The notes: generated by a model from the sequence alone, not told the origin. Shown: positions 25,272 through 42,468, counted from the stretch's first letter. The stretch: 64,000 nucleotides of DNA from Adineta ricciae (GCA_905250025.1 CAJNOJ010000071.1:62001-126000); one strand, 5' to 3'. Made by a program: numbers and translations.

Positions 25272-25574
25272 ATGAAGTGTTTTCTATTATTCATCGCATT
25301 TGCTATTGCAACTGTATCATCATCACCAACACCAATTCGTCGCAATAGCCAAAATCCATCATGCGATACTATCTTTTGCATCAACGAACCTGCTTTTTGT
25401 CTATGCGGGTTCGAAGAGACCCCAAATGATCCATGTTGCAAGCATAAATGTAGCACTTGTCCAGCTGATTTTGTGCTACCATGGCTGAACTTTGAAATTG
25501 CGCCATTGAATTTTTTTCCTTTGGGTCCGCTGAATTTTACCGGATTAAATTTCAATTTACTTGGTCGACGTTAA
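25272..25574 (+). CDS. Small secreted 8-cysteine protein, copy 2
   Basis: A 100-residue single-exon paralogue of the preceding gene. The signal peptide is MKCFLLFIAFAIATVSSS, and the cysteine module has identical spacing (C-x4-C-x6-C-x-C-x9-C-C-x3-C-x2-C). It shares short flanking identities such as CPADF and the Trp-Leu that follows it. The tail is again rich in Pro, Leu, Phe and Asn and ends in LLGRR, parallel to LLRRG of copy 1. Outside the cysteines and these blocks the two differ strongly, so the duplication is not recent. The ATG at 25272 is preferred over the TTG-initiated longer frame. Confidence 0.75.
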   Translation: MKCFLLFIAFAIATVSSSPTPIRRNSQNPSCDTIFCINEPAFCLCGFEETPNDPCCKHKCSTCPADFVLPWLNFEIAPLNFFPLGPLNFTGLNFNLLGRR

Positions 25575-25699
25575 TGCTTCTACTTTTGTCGATTTATTTT
25601 TCTGTACTGCAGTGAAATAATAATAAAAACGAAGAAGACACTGATTTGAGCACCACTGCTGTTTTTCTTTTTACGAGTGATTTAATAAAAAGAAGATCG

Positions 25700-27177
<1,478 letters not shown>

Positions 27178-27746
27178 ATTGATGAATCACTCTGTAGACA
27201 TTTCTGTTTTGTTTCTAGACAAAGAAACTTACACGTCGAGCTTGAAGTAAATGAGTGTTACAGTATAGAGATAATAATAATAAAACTGAGCGACTATTGA
27301 ATATTGACATCTGAAACAAGCAAAGAGATTTAAGAGTTTCGATAAATATTGTGTAGCTATTTGCGTTTGCTTCCATCGATATCGACAATTTCTTTTAGAA
27401 GCAGAATGCTTTTGTTTTTTTCTCAACGGAATCTAATCTCTTCAAAGCGAAGGATTAGACTCTTTTCCATCAAAAATTTTGATTCGATTCCTCCTGTTCT
27501 ACTTGTCTTTTATTACTGTCAATAAAATTCGGTTGATTTTTTCATTCACCTGCTTCGTGATTGGTTCGATTTGTTGGCCAATAGAAAATCTGTGTCTCCT
27601 CCATACTTTCAGAGCGATGTCGAAGTCATGTGTTGCTAAAGTATGTTTTACATACTTCTCCATTTGCTCTTTATTTTGCAATTCTACTCGAATTAAGCAC
27701 CGATCAGATTTTCGTCATTAGTGTTCTAGATGATCTAGTCAAACTA
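27178..27746. other. Divergent promoter region QPCTL / PIK3C3
   Basis: 569 nt with no coding signal. It lies between two divergent starts and should carry both promoters. TTCTAG and ATCTAG sequences lie within 30 nt of the PIK3C3 ATG and could be acceptors. No TATA box is evident. Confidence 0.45.
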
Positions 27747-31643
<3,897 letters not shown>

Positions 31644-32680
31644 GTTAAGCTCATGTTTTTTGTGTGCTTCCAAACGTTTTTCCTGTAAACTTATCTAAAA
31701 GAAAAATCGAACGAACAATTGTACTCTCCTGTTTTTATTTATGATGATTACTACTATTACTATTTTTGTTGATATTAATTTGTTTTACGTGTGATTTGCC
31801 ACTTCGTTTTCCTTTGCTGCTTTTTCATACGAAAAGCCAGATATCGAGAAAATTATTTATTATTTTTCAGATAGATTCACGTCCGGCATAGACGATCATA
31901 CCCATCACCCATGAAGCAAAACGATTTTGGTTCGAGACTCGAGCAGAAGAATAGACGGAATGATGCAAGTACATGAATATTATGCAAAGAGATGTCAATG
32001 AATCATTTCTATCACATGATGTAAGCTTGATGGCATGTGATATAAAAGAGTTTTTTTTATAAATGAGTGCCGTTGACATGTCTCATTTCAGAGTTTTTTC
32101 TTCTTCTTTTAATAAGATAATGTGGATCATACGTGGCACTGCAGTCAAATAGGAAAACGTATGATTACTTAGAATATCATGCAAACACGATTCGCGAACT
32201 CGAATAAAGATTCAAAAGTTTTGGCGGATGGAAATCGTATCTTTCGATTCATCCGATATCAATCGATCAGTAGTTTCTCACGATTAGAAATGCGAAGTCC
32301 TCGATGTACATATCGTTTTCTTACTATCCCGATAAGTGAATCGCAGTCAAGCATCTGTTTTCTTTTCTTTATAATATAATCAACTATCATTATCCTCTTA
32401 TCGTCATAGCATAACTTCGCTCTCAGCTGATGTTAATGTAGTGGTATCATATGCTGATCAAATACCACGTGCTTGAAGATTATCATAGCTAATGACCATG
32501 TAAACGTTGCGAAAGAATGAGAGCAAGCGGAGTTATTGTTGATCACTATCTCATTCAAATGTTATTTTGAAACGTCAAACGACGAATATATTCATGGCTT
32601 ATGATTCGTCTGCGAATAGTTTCTTTGAGAAAATGTCTATTTTTTAGATCTTCCTTTCTTAAAACGTAGTCTTAACAGAA
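31644..32680. other. Intergenic between PIK3C3 and the first PAQR gene
   Basis: About 1 kb without a supported gene; only short chance frames on both strands. The final bases, CTTAACAG before AAATGG, form an acceptor-like site next to the PAQR start. Confidence 0.45.
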
Positions 32681-34251
32681 ATGGATTCTTCATACCGCCG
32701 AATGAAAGATAAATTATTATCAGACACGATACCAGTGAGCGATCAAGATTTACACGAACCAACGATTCGCAAAAGAACATTGACTCGTCCACGAGTACGT
32801 ATCAATCGACTCAAACAAATAAACATTCAGAGGATGTCGCAGCTAACTGTCATATATATTCAACACGAGATGATTCTTAACCATCTGTATTCGCGTTTGT
32901 TTTCTAGAGTGAACCATCACTTTGCGTTGATCCACAATCAAATACATACAGTCGAAGTCTATACCGTCTATCTTACAACGATCTTCGTGATCAAACCGAT
33001 GATCTAATCGATACAGTTTTCGAAGTTCCAACAAAATGTGTTGAGCAAGCGAAAGAAGTGGGTAAACTTGTTGTTCAATACGTCGTCGATCATAGTCATC
33101 TACCACATTGGTTGCTCGACAATGAATTTCTCATCTCAGGACATCGTCCACCAATGCCAAGTTTCAAACAATGCTTTGCATCGATCTTTCGTCTTCATAC
33201 GGAAACAGTAAACATCTGGACACATTTACTGGGAACTCTGTTTTTTATCATCATTGCTATTTACTTCACCACTCGCCCATCGACCGAAGTTCATACGGAA
33301 AAGAAATTAATTTTTGGCGCATTCTTCCTGGGTGCTATTATTTGTTTACTATGTTCGACATTATATCATACACTTTACTGCCATTCACCGAAGATTTCAA
33401 AGTTTTTCAGCAAGTAAGCGCTCAAGAAAATATTGCAGTCATTTGTGTATAATGACTTATTTGTATTTAGACTAGATTATTGTGGAATCGCGATCTTGAT
33501 CATAGGATCAATTGTTCCATTACTTTACTATCAGTTCTATTGTGAGTTCGGCACAAAAGTGGCGTATCTAACGTTGATTGGAATATTGGGAGCCGGATGT
33601 ATAGTTATATCAATGTGGGACAGATTCTCTTCGTCAGAATATCGAGTCTATAGAGCTTGTAAGTTGTTCGATAAAATAATAACTTTGTTGGTAGACGGAA
33701 ATATTGATCATCATTTATAGTGCTATTTATTACATTCGGTGTATTTGGTTTCATACCTACATGCCACTACATTATACGTTTTGGCATTAAACATGCTTTT
33801 ACAAGTATGAGTAATCGATATCACTATCATGATGTGTATAATAAATGTATCTAACTTTTTCAGCCGGCGCTACTCAATATTTATTATTAGTAGCTGCACT
33901 TTACGTGACTGGTGCTTGCATCTATGCTGGTAAATTTAAAATGAAACGATCGAGTATTTTACTGTTGAACATCTTTGTTTTTGTGTAGCACGAATTCCTG
34001 AACGATTAGCACCCGGTGCTTTCGATATCTGGGTAAGTTTATCAACATCATGGAAAGGTTGTTCTAGAATAATCTTTCTTTTGTTCGATTAGTTTCAAAG
34101 TCATCAATTATTCCACATTTTCGTTGTCGCTGCAGCCTGTGTTCACTATTATGGTATTTGCGTGCTATCGTATAATCAAACGAATTATTTTGGCGATTGT
34201 CGGAATATCCTAAGCCCAAATACAGCGCCTATGGCTGCAATGATGGCGTGA
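32681..34251 (+). CDS. Adiponectin-receptor-type PAQR protein, copy 1
   Basis: Seven-transmembrane PAQR protein of the AdipoR1/AdipoR2 group, in which a zinc site within the membrane supports a ceramidase-like activity. The cytoplasmic N-terminus is variable; the conserved part begins at WLLDNEFLISGHRPPMPSF and FRLHTETVNIWTHLLG. Zinc ligands are visible: His in STLYHTLYCHS and two His in SHQLFHIFVVAAACVHYYG. The LDYCGIA segment and AARIPERLAPGAFDIWF are also family hallmarks. Introns are short and lie at the same places as in copy 2 (after FFSK, after YRA and near ACIYA). The C-terminus is short and lacks the vertebrate tail. A tandem paralogue follows 394 nt downstream. Confidence 0.92.
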
Positions 34252-34645
34252 GAAATCGAACAATGATTCACTGTTTCAGTTTGACTTATTTTGCAGTTGA
34301 GAACTGGGTACATATTGTAGACTTCCTTTACCTACTTCCTGTCATATGTTCTTCGACTTCTTAGTCATTTTTCTTATACGCAAGTTTGTTTTCTACATTT
34401 TTAGTTTCCATAAAAGCAACCAATGTTGTAACGGTTCTTCTTAATGTATCGATAGAGCTATTTCGTGTTTAGACTTATATATTTGTGTTTCACTGTTCTA
34501 TATCAAAGAAATATTCTAATTTCTTTGTTGAAAATACATTCCACGTTTGTTTCTTCACACTTTTTGTTTCAATCGTGAATGATCATGAGTCATACCATCT
34601 GCTTCAGATATTCTTTTTAATATACTGCTTTATCGAAAACTATTC
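34252..34645. other. Intergenic between tandem PAQR genes
   Basis: 394 nt of AT-rich 3' UTR and promoter sequence with no gene and no obvious repeat. Confidence 0.5.
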
Positions 34646-36102
34646 ATGACGGACGAAATGGAAAGTAGCAAACCTGATTCTACTGAAGCAGATGTTCGAC
34701 GACGAGTACTTGCTCGTACACTCGTACGTATAGAATCGATGGAATCTCACATATCAAAATAATTCTTTATTTGTTTAGAGTGAACCAAATAATGATGGAG
34801 ATAATCAATCAACGTATGCACGCAGTAAATCTTATCCATCCAAACCGGAATCCAATGATGACAACAATGAATTGATGGACGCGGTCTTTGAAATGCCAAC
34901 CAAATGTGCTGAACAAGCGAAAGAAGTGGGTAAACTTGTTGTTCAATACGTCGTCGATCATAGTCATCTTCCACATTGGTTGCTCGACAATGAATTTCTC
35001 ATCTCAGGACATCGTCCACCAATGCCAAGTTTCAAACAATGCTTTGCATCAATCTTTCGTCTTCATACGGAAACAGTGAACATCTGGACACATTTACTGG
35101 GAACTCTGTTTTTCATCATCATTGCCATTTACTTTATTACACGTCCATCATCTGAGGTTCATATTGAAAAGAAAATTACGTTCGGAGTATTTTTCCTCGG
35201 CGCTATTCTTTGTTTATTGTTCTCAACTTTATACCATACAGTCTATTGTCATTCACCAAAAGTTTCGAAACTCTTCAATAAGTAAGATGCCTTTTTATTA
35301 TAAGTACTCGTATTTATATGTACGATTGATAGGCTCGATTATTGCGGAATATCAATTTTGATCATTGCATCATTTATTCCATGGATCTATTATGGTTTTT
35401 ATTGTGAATTTGGAACAAAGATAGCATATTTGCTGATTACGATAACATTGGGCACCGGCTGTATAATTGTTTCCATGTGGGACAAATTTTCTGCACCGGA
35501 ATATCGAACATGTCGAGCACGTACGTTTCTCTTCGATTTTCGATAGAGAACAAACTATTCCTTGCGCTTCTCTCATTTTATTTTCTAGTTCTATTCATTG
35601 CTTTTGGCCTATTTGGTTTTGTTCCAACTTGCCACTATGTGTTACTTTTTGGATTTAAGCATGCGTTTACAAGTATGCGACGAATTTCAACTGATCTTCG
35701 TAAAAGTTTCGAATTTTTTTAGCTGGTGCAGCTCAATGGCTAGTCGTCATGGCAGTTTTATACATTACAGGTGCTTCTCTCTATGCAGGTAGCTACTATC
35801 CGTATATTTCCAGTCATTTGTATCCTTTTTTTTTAAATTAGCACGTATACCTGAACGATTGGCTCCTGGTTACTTTGATATCTGGGTAGGAATAGTTGAG
35901 TTACTTTCGTAGAGTTAATTCCACAAGATGTCGTTTGTTATAGTTTCAAAGTCACCAGATCTTTCATGTTTTCGTTGTTGCTGCAGCCTGTGTTCATTAC
36001 TATGGTATCTGTGTACTTTCGAAGCATCAATCGGACATAGGAGATTGTCGCAAAGGTGTTCTTCCATCGATTCACAATGCGTTCAATTCTGTATATCAGT
36101 AA
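34646..36102 (+). CDS. Adiponectin-receptor-type PAQR protein, copy 2
   Basis: Tandem paralogue of the preceding gene. The stretch coded at about 34910-35100 is nearly identical in nucleotides to copy 1 (EVGKLVVQYVVDHSHLPHW through TVNIWTHLLGTLFFIIIAIY), while flanking exons and introns differ more. This suggests a local conversion tract or strong constraint. The PAQR zinc histidines are kept (STLYHTVYCHS and SHQIFHVFVVAAACVHYYG), as are LDYCGIS and ARIPERLAPGYFDIW. The N-terminal tail differs entirely (MTDEMESSKPDSTEADVRRR). The C-terminus ends NAFNSVYQ after GDCRKG. Confidence 0.92.
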
Positions 36103-36814
36103 ATTTTGAGAAGGACGAGAAAACTGAGAACAGTTTTGTTTTGTTTTGATTTGACTTTCTTTCGATCTGAGCATTTTCCGCGTTTTCATTTTCTATCATG
36201 GCTTTATTTTTTTCCTATTATATTTTGCACACGTTTCACAATCCAGTGTCTTCGAATGGTCGAAGGCATTTCTTTTTTGCACTGTGATACTGAAGGATAG
36301 AGGGTCTATCAAATCAACTAAAACTAACAAAAAATCAGATGATCGTTGATTTTTTAATACAATAAGAAGGCACCGATATTTTCTTGCCACCGCTGGGAAA
36401 AATCCCACATTTTTATAAGATCTAGAACACTGCAAATGCTTTCTAACAGAATTGTCATGATTCTTGTTTCATATTTTTTCGAACTGCTCCTCTGATAGAC
36501 CGATTCATCAGTTTTCTGCAACAAATTGCAAATACTTACAACATAGAAAATAATAGTAACTACTTATGTACATACATTGTTCTATTCCAATTCAACAAGA
36601 TTTCTTTCGCTAACTGTGACAGCCTACGGCCTCTTTCGACCACAAAATATACCCGTCATGCATTTGTTGGATCAGCCCATGAGAAACTTGCAAAAGAAAA
36701 AGAACAAAGCAAAAACCAAAATTCCCAGTCGAAGAAAAATCTCTCCTCTCAAATGTATATCAATGCGGCTTTTCTCAATGTTTTGTCAGAATTATTCACT
36801 TTTGAGAAAGACGT
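36103..36814. other. Intergenic, PAQR 3' flank and upstream region of Argonaute A
   Basis: No gene supported. This 5' flank of Argonaute A is unrelated by eye to the conserved 5' flanks of Argonautes B and C, so A is driven by a different promoter. Confidence 0.5.
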
Positions 36815-39800
36815 ATGACTTCAGCACAACAACCAAAAGGTAGGGGACGCGGTCGTGGAACGGCATGCGCCACCGTTGCCCCACCAGTCCCTGCAATTAC
36901 TTCTGTTACCGATGAATTACCAATTTCTTCTACTCCAGAGAACACTGCACCATCTCCTTCATCCCTGGCAGATGACACAATTTCAGCGACTTCTCAAAAA
37001 AGCACCACCGACACAACAAAAAGCACAGATACTGGGTTTGCTTCTACTTCAAGTAATGTGAATCAACCAACAACAACTTCGTCGACTGTACCACGTGGTC
37101 GAGGACGCGGAGGAGATCCAAAACGAATCGATCCACCACCGGACCCCTTTTGGACTGTTACCGATCTCACTCAACGACAATTCAGCACCAACGACCGACC
37201 GATCAAACCCGATCAACTCGGCACTCTCGGACAACAAATCGACGTGGCTACCAACTACTTTCCCGTCCTCCACTTTCCACAAAAAGGTCTCGTCTACAAA
37301 TATCACATTCTCATTCGAAACAGGAAAAATCTCGATATTCACAGAGATCGACGACGGTAAACATTCTGCACGCTCTCCTTCGCTCCCATCACAACACTTC
37401 TTCATGTTCTAGCATCTTCTATCACTCTTGGCTTCTGGCATTCTGTCGACAGAATCCACAAGTGAACAAGAACAAGATCGTCTTCGACAACCAGTCAACG
37501 ATATTCAGCTTCGATGAGCCACTTCCTGGCATCACAGAAAATGTAACATGTCCCATTCTCAATGTACCCTCTCTCACTTCTTCACTTCTAGACCCCTGCA
37601 CAAATCATCGACGGTCCCAATCGCTCAAATCGACAAGAACCACACAAAGTCATCGTGCAACGAGTGGGAACGCCAGTTGATCTTGCACTGATCCGAAATC
37701 TGGACGAGCTCTTCGACCCATCATCACTCACGAATGAGAGAATCGAAGATTTGCAAGAGGTGAAGCAGGTGCTGTCAGTGGCACTACACGAGCACTGCTC
37801 ATCACAAGCATCATTTGTGTTCACTCGTTCGTTCTTCACTCCGAGCACTGACGGACGTGGTTGTGAATGGGATCTCGGGCTGGGCAAAGCAGCGTGGCGT
37901 GGATTCTACTCGTGTCTGGTATTTTCCAAGGGCAAACATCAGTTATTGATGAATCTAGATGGTAAGTGTGTAGATGATGGATGAAGGTGGTGATACTAGA
38001 TGGTTATGATGATTGTAGTGAAACATTCTGTTTTCATGAAGAAGCAGTCGTTTTTGGATTTTGTGTGTGAAGTGATGGTGCAAAGTCCCAGCGGAAAAGC
38101 CAAATATAGTAGACAGAGAGATGTGCGAATGGCCGATAGTCGTGATGTTTTGCAATGGCTTGATGTAAGAAACCGAAACTATCGAAATGATGCTGAGTTT
38201 TTGTTGAAGCATTGTAAACGTAAGTACTTTGATACATTAGCAATGAAAAGAACGTTTTGATGAATATTTTGGACCAGATCTTCGAGTGCGCTCGCAGGCT
38301 GCAGACAAGCCAATCAGTTATGAGATAGTGAAACTTGGACGCCCTGCATCAGAGGAAAAATTTCATTGGAAGCAAGAAAAATGTGACGTGACAATTGAAG
38401 AATATCACAAAAAACAATACAATGTCGAATTGAAGTGAGTACAGAAATAAGTGTATTTTCTATGTTTGAACACTTGATAACTTTTCAGGTATCCATCATT
38501 ACCGACGTTAGAGATGCGTAATGGGTCGTTTCTCCCAATGGAACTGGTCGATGTCGAGCCTGTGAGAGTGAAGAAAGTGACTGACGAACAGAGAGCCACG
38601 ATGTGTAGTGTGTCAACGATGAAACCGCTGGAATATGAGAGAACAATCAAGCAGATACGTGCCGATCCAAAGAAGCAGCGTTTCGAAGCTGATCCATTTG
38701 TGGCTGCATGGCAGATGAATATAGACGTAAAAATGGTGACAGTGCCAGCTCGCGTTTTGCCGGTGCCAGAAGTAGTTTATCGGGATGACCATCGAGTAAC
38801 TTCGAGGGATGTTAGAGATGTAGGAACTTGGGAGGCTAGGGGAGCTCGCTTTCACACACCATCAGCATTTCCACGTGTATGGGCAATGATCAATCTGTCG
38901 AGGATTCATAGAGATGATTGTGAACAGTTCTACATTCAATTGAGTGGAGCTGCACGACGACATGGGATGCAATGTAGCGAACCTGAACTATACGAAGAGT
39001 TTGTAGCTACCACGGATCGTTCATATTCGATTGAGAAGGTGGTAGATAATATTAAAGAAAAGATGAACAAGAATCAGGACTGCAAGTTTTTCATCGTGAT
39101 CCTACCGTCAAAAAGTTTGTCGAAACAAAACAAAGAAGCTTATAGAGATCTGAAAAAACTGGTAAATACCTGCAAAACTAATTAAATAATTCGAGTTACA
39201 CTGATTTGTTTTAGTGCGAGCTGGACACGGGTGTCGGGATCGTCACTCAAATGATTGAGGAAAAAAATGCTCTCAAAGGATCAAGGAAACGTCCTGACGA
39301 TTGGGACCTTGCGAAGTTGAGCAATATACTGCTGAAAATCAATACAAAACTAGATGGTACCAATAGTATACTTCGAGTCCCGTAAGTTACATTATATCTA
39401 TTTCGATGATGCAAGCGTGTGCGAAGTCTTGACAGAAGAATCGAGAAAAACTGATGCAAATAGGAATAAAGCCAGCTTTCAAGATAGAAGCGATTACAGA
39501 TCTTTAAATATGGATCCTCGAACAACTACCTGCCCTTGTCTTTTTGTTCATAACCACCAATAAATAAAAAACATACTACCCGTATTCGCTTTTTACCGAG
39601 TCAATCTACGCAAAACCAAACTCATCAATCGGTTAACTTTCGAGAAAACGTTTGAATACTATTCATTCTCAGTCACATAAACATTTTCACTATTATGAAA
39701 CTTCGTTATATCTGATCAAATAGTTCTACACTTGTTTATTCCTTCTATTTCAGGCCAGTCATCGAGCGATTCTTCACCCAGGGTCATCGTATTATGTATG

Positions 39801-40731
39801 TCGGTGCTGATCTTAGCCATCCTGCTCCCGGTGCCACCACGCAGCCTTCAGTAGTTGCCGTCGTCGCATCTGCTGATGACATACCCAACCGATACTTCAA
39901 AGAAGTCTACCAACAGTTTCGACCACCTCAAACACGAGGCGAAAGTCGAGAACATATCGTCAGTCTCAAGCAGATCATGAAGTCACTCATCTCACAATAT
40001 GCAAAACATCGAGGATTTCCACCCAATGCCATCGTCTTCTATCGTGATGGCATCTCAGAGGGCGAATTCGATTCTGTCTTCGATAAAGAGCTCACGAGCA
40101 TACGAGAAGCTTGCGTCGAGCTGTCACCTGTCTATCGTCCGTACCTGACATACATTGTTGTCAGCAAACGACATCACACAAAACTCTTTCCAGCAAAATC
40201 AGACAAGAACGTACCAGCAGGCACTGTTGTCGATTCGCCTGACATCACCAATCCAACCAAATACGACTTCTATTTGTGTAGTCATCACGGTGCACTCGTG
40301 AGTCAACAGTTGATCAGATGAGATGATACGCGATGTTTGTTGTAGGGAACAAGTCGACCGACACACTATTATGTCTTGTACGACGATAACAAGTTGAAAC
40401 CGGACGAAGTGCAGATGCTAACCTATGCTTTGTGTTATACATTTGCTCGATGTACTCGTTCGGTGTCGATTCCTGCACCAGTGAAGTATGCTGACTTGTT
40501 AGCTATTCGTGCGACACTGTATATCAAGAGTGATGATCAGTCCGATACGTAAGCTTGTGACAGTTAGATGATGGTCGAATGAACTGAGTGTTGATTTTGT
40601 ATTGTAGTGACTCGGTGTCATCTGAGACTCGCTTACCGGTGAATCAAAGTACCAATGTGGAAGGTGGTGTGAGAAGCGAACGTATCGTTCTGAGCTCTAA
40701 AATCGCTCCTGAGTGCCCATTCTTTTTATAA
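36815..40731 (+). CDS. AGO: Argonaute (AGO clade), copy A, complete
   Basis: Small-RNA-guided nuclease. Exons read by eye are 36815-37356, 37413-37563, 37592-37961, 38019-38219, 38278-38434, 38489-39161, 39215-39381, 39754-40297, 40346-40548 and 40608-40731. They sum to 3132 nt (1043 residues) in frame. Order: a disordered Ser/Thr tail with GRGRGRG and RGRGRGG repeats; the N domain ([20 protein letters not shown]); linker 1 ([20 protein letters not shown]); PAZ (about residues 355-475); linker 2; MID (about 600-753; KINTKL lysines and TQM glutamine kept); PIWI (754 onward). PIWI catalytic residues are D of GADLSHP, E of ESREHIVS, D of [10 protein letters not shown], and an Asp in KYADLLAI where human AGO2 has His. 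This gives a D-E-D-D set that should still cut. HYYVLYDDN and [11 protein letters not shown] are AGO-type. It shares near-identical blocks with copy C. Confidence 0.92.
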
Positions 40732-41245
40732 ATTTTGACATATTTCTTCATCTTCCAAAGATTATATTTTTATTTAGCCATTGGTTTTCTTTTAATGCTT
40801 TACTTTTTATGGTTACGTTTGAATGATAAAATAATAGAAATGACGACCTCCAGGAAAACCGGTCTTTTGTTTCCAATAAAATTATTTTTGTGCTCTTAAA
40901 AAAAGCACTTAGGTGTCGCTTTGCGCAGTTTTAGGCAGATGCTGCATTTTCGTTTATAGTTGATAATTAGAAGTCCACAGATTCTATTAGAATATCTCAT
41001 TACTTCAGATTATCATGAAATCAACATAAAGCGAAACTTAATGTTCTTAAAAACACGCCTTTTACTTCAAGCACGACGTCTCTCTTCATTGACGGTAGTT
41101 ACGTTTCATATTTATTACTCATTAAATTGGACACGTAACTGGAGTTGTTCCCTTTGTGGGAAATTACGCAATCCTGCACTATAAAACGCTTGCAAACTAG
41201 GCTCGTTTCAAACGATTTCTGCCTGTTGACTTTCCATTCCAGATC
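40732..41245. promoter_or_regulatory. Duplicated spacer: 3' flank of Argonaute A and promoter of copy B
   Basis: 514 nt that align along their length with the 41954-42468 spacer. Shared blocks include TTGATAATTAGAAGT, the stretch around AACTTAATGTTCTTAA, and the last 20 bases before the ATG. A TATAAAA box at 41180-41186 lies 66 nt before the ATG at 41246. TTCCAG ends three bases before that ATG. Confidence 0.7.
41180..41186 (+). promoter_or_regulatory. TATA box of Argonaute copy B
   Basis: TATAAAA, 66 nt upstream of the ATG. The same box at the same distance precedes copy C, within otherwise diverged spacer sequence. Confidence 0.6.
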
Positions 41246-41953
41246 ATGCTGCAATCAATACGCGGACGAGGACGAGGACGTATGTGTCCTACTCGAGATC
41301 CCTCAATCTTAGACGGCTCGACGTGCACCCGTTCCGGTAGCTCAACAGCAACATCCCTTATTACGCTTCATGGCACGAATGAATCGGATTCCGGTATTTC
41401 CACAGCTTCAGGTAATGAGTCGCCAGCATCAATATTTCGAGCTACTCTCTCGCGTGGCCGAGGACGCGGAGGAGATCCAAAACGAATTAATCCACCACCG
41501 GACCCCCTCTGGACTGTTACCGATCTCACTCAACGACAATTCAGCACCAACGATCGACCGATCAAACCCGATCAACTCGGCACTCTCGGACAACAAATCG
41601 ACATGGCTACCAACTACTTTCCCGTCCTCCACTTTCCACAAAAAGGTCTCGTCTACAAATATCACATTCTCATTCGAAACAGGAAAAATCTCGATATTCA
41701 CAGAGATCGACGACGGTAAACATTCTGCACGCTCTCCTTCACTCCCATCACAACACTTCTTCATGTTCTAGCATCTTCTATCACTCTTGGCTTCTGGCAT
41801 TCTGTCGACAGAATCCACAAGTGANGTAGTGAATCGGTATCATCTGAGGCTCGTTTACCGGTGAATCAAAGTACAAATGTGGAAGGTGGCTTGAGAAGCG
41901 AACGTATCGTCCTGAGTTCTAGGATCGCTCCTGAGTGCCCTTTCTTCTTATAG
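41246..41953 (+). pseudogene. AGO: Argonaute copy B, assembled only as first and last exons around an 'n'
   Basis: Exon 1 (41246 to about 41715) encodes [12 protein letters not shown]..., an RG-rich start and the N domain, nearly identical to copy C. After the 54-nt intron, exon 2 breaks at the single 'n' at 41825. The sequence then resumes at a splice acceptor and the last exon (SVSSEARLPVNQ..., stop at 41951-41953), followed by a 3' flank like that of copy A. Compared with A, the missing part corresponds to about 3.1 kb (37466-40603). Both remaining exon frames are open and carry copy-specific silent and replacement differences, so B may be a whole gene collapsed by assembly rather than a true deletion. 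As given it cannot encode an Argonaute. Confidence 0.8.
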
Positions 41954-42468
41954 ATTTCGTTATATTTTCTTCATCTCCCAAAGATTTTATTTTTATTTAG
42001 TGATCGGTTTTCTTTTAATTCTTTATTTGTTATGGGCACCTTGAAATGATAAAATAATATAGAGGATAACTGCCAAGAAAAACGGTCTTTTGATTGTAAT
42101 AAAATTATCTTTGTACTCTCAAAAAAGTGCTTAGGTGTTCTTTTGTGCAGTTATAGAAATATTGTACATTTTCATCTATAGTTGATAATTAGAAGTTCGC
42201 AGATGCTATTAGAATATTTCATTACTTCAGATGATCATAAAATCTTGATAAAACGAAACTTAATGTTCTTAAGAAAACAACTTTTATTTCAAGTGCAATG
42301 CCTCTACTCATGAACGACGGATGACGTTTCATCTGTATTACTCATTACACTGTACACGTAACGAAATATATTCCCTTTGTGGAAAATTACCCAATTCTTC
42401 GTTATAAAATGCTTTCAAACTAGACTTGTTTCAATCGATTTCTGGTAGTTGACTCTCCATTCCAGATC
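41954..42468. promoter_or_regulatory. Duplicated spacer: 3' flank of copy B and promoter of copy C
   Basis: 515 nt homologous to 40732-41245, with many substitutions but conserved ends. It shows that the tandem unit is gene plus spacer. It contains the TATA box of copy C. Confidence 0.7.
42403..42409 (+). promoter_or_regulatory. TATA box of Argonaute copy C
   Basis: TATAAAA, 66 nt before the ATG at 42469, in the same position as in copy B. Confidence 0.6.

Noticed and set aside
36796-37887. Long antisense open frames over the Argonaute first exons
   Set aside because: They mirror the codon bias of the sense exons, recur at the same place in copies B and C, and encode low-complexity products without domain features.
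39754-40731. His-to-Asp change as evidence that the Argonautes are dead nucleases
   Set aside because: Asp is an accepted fourth catalytic residue in active Argonautes, and the other three positions are intact.
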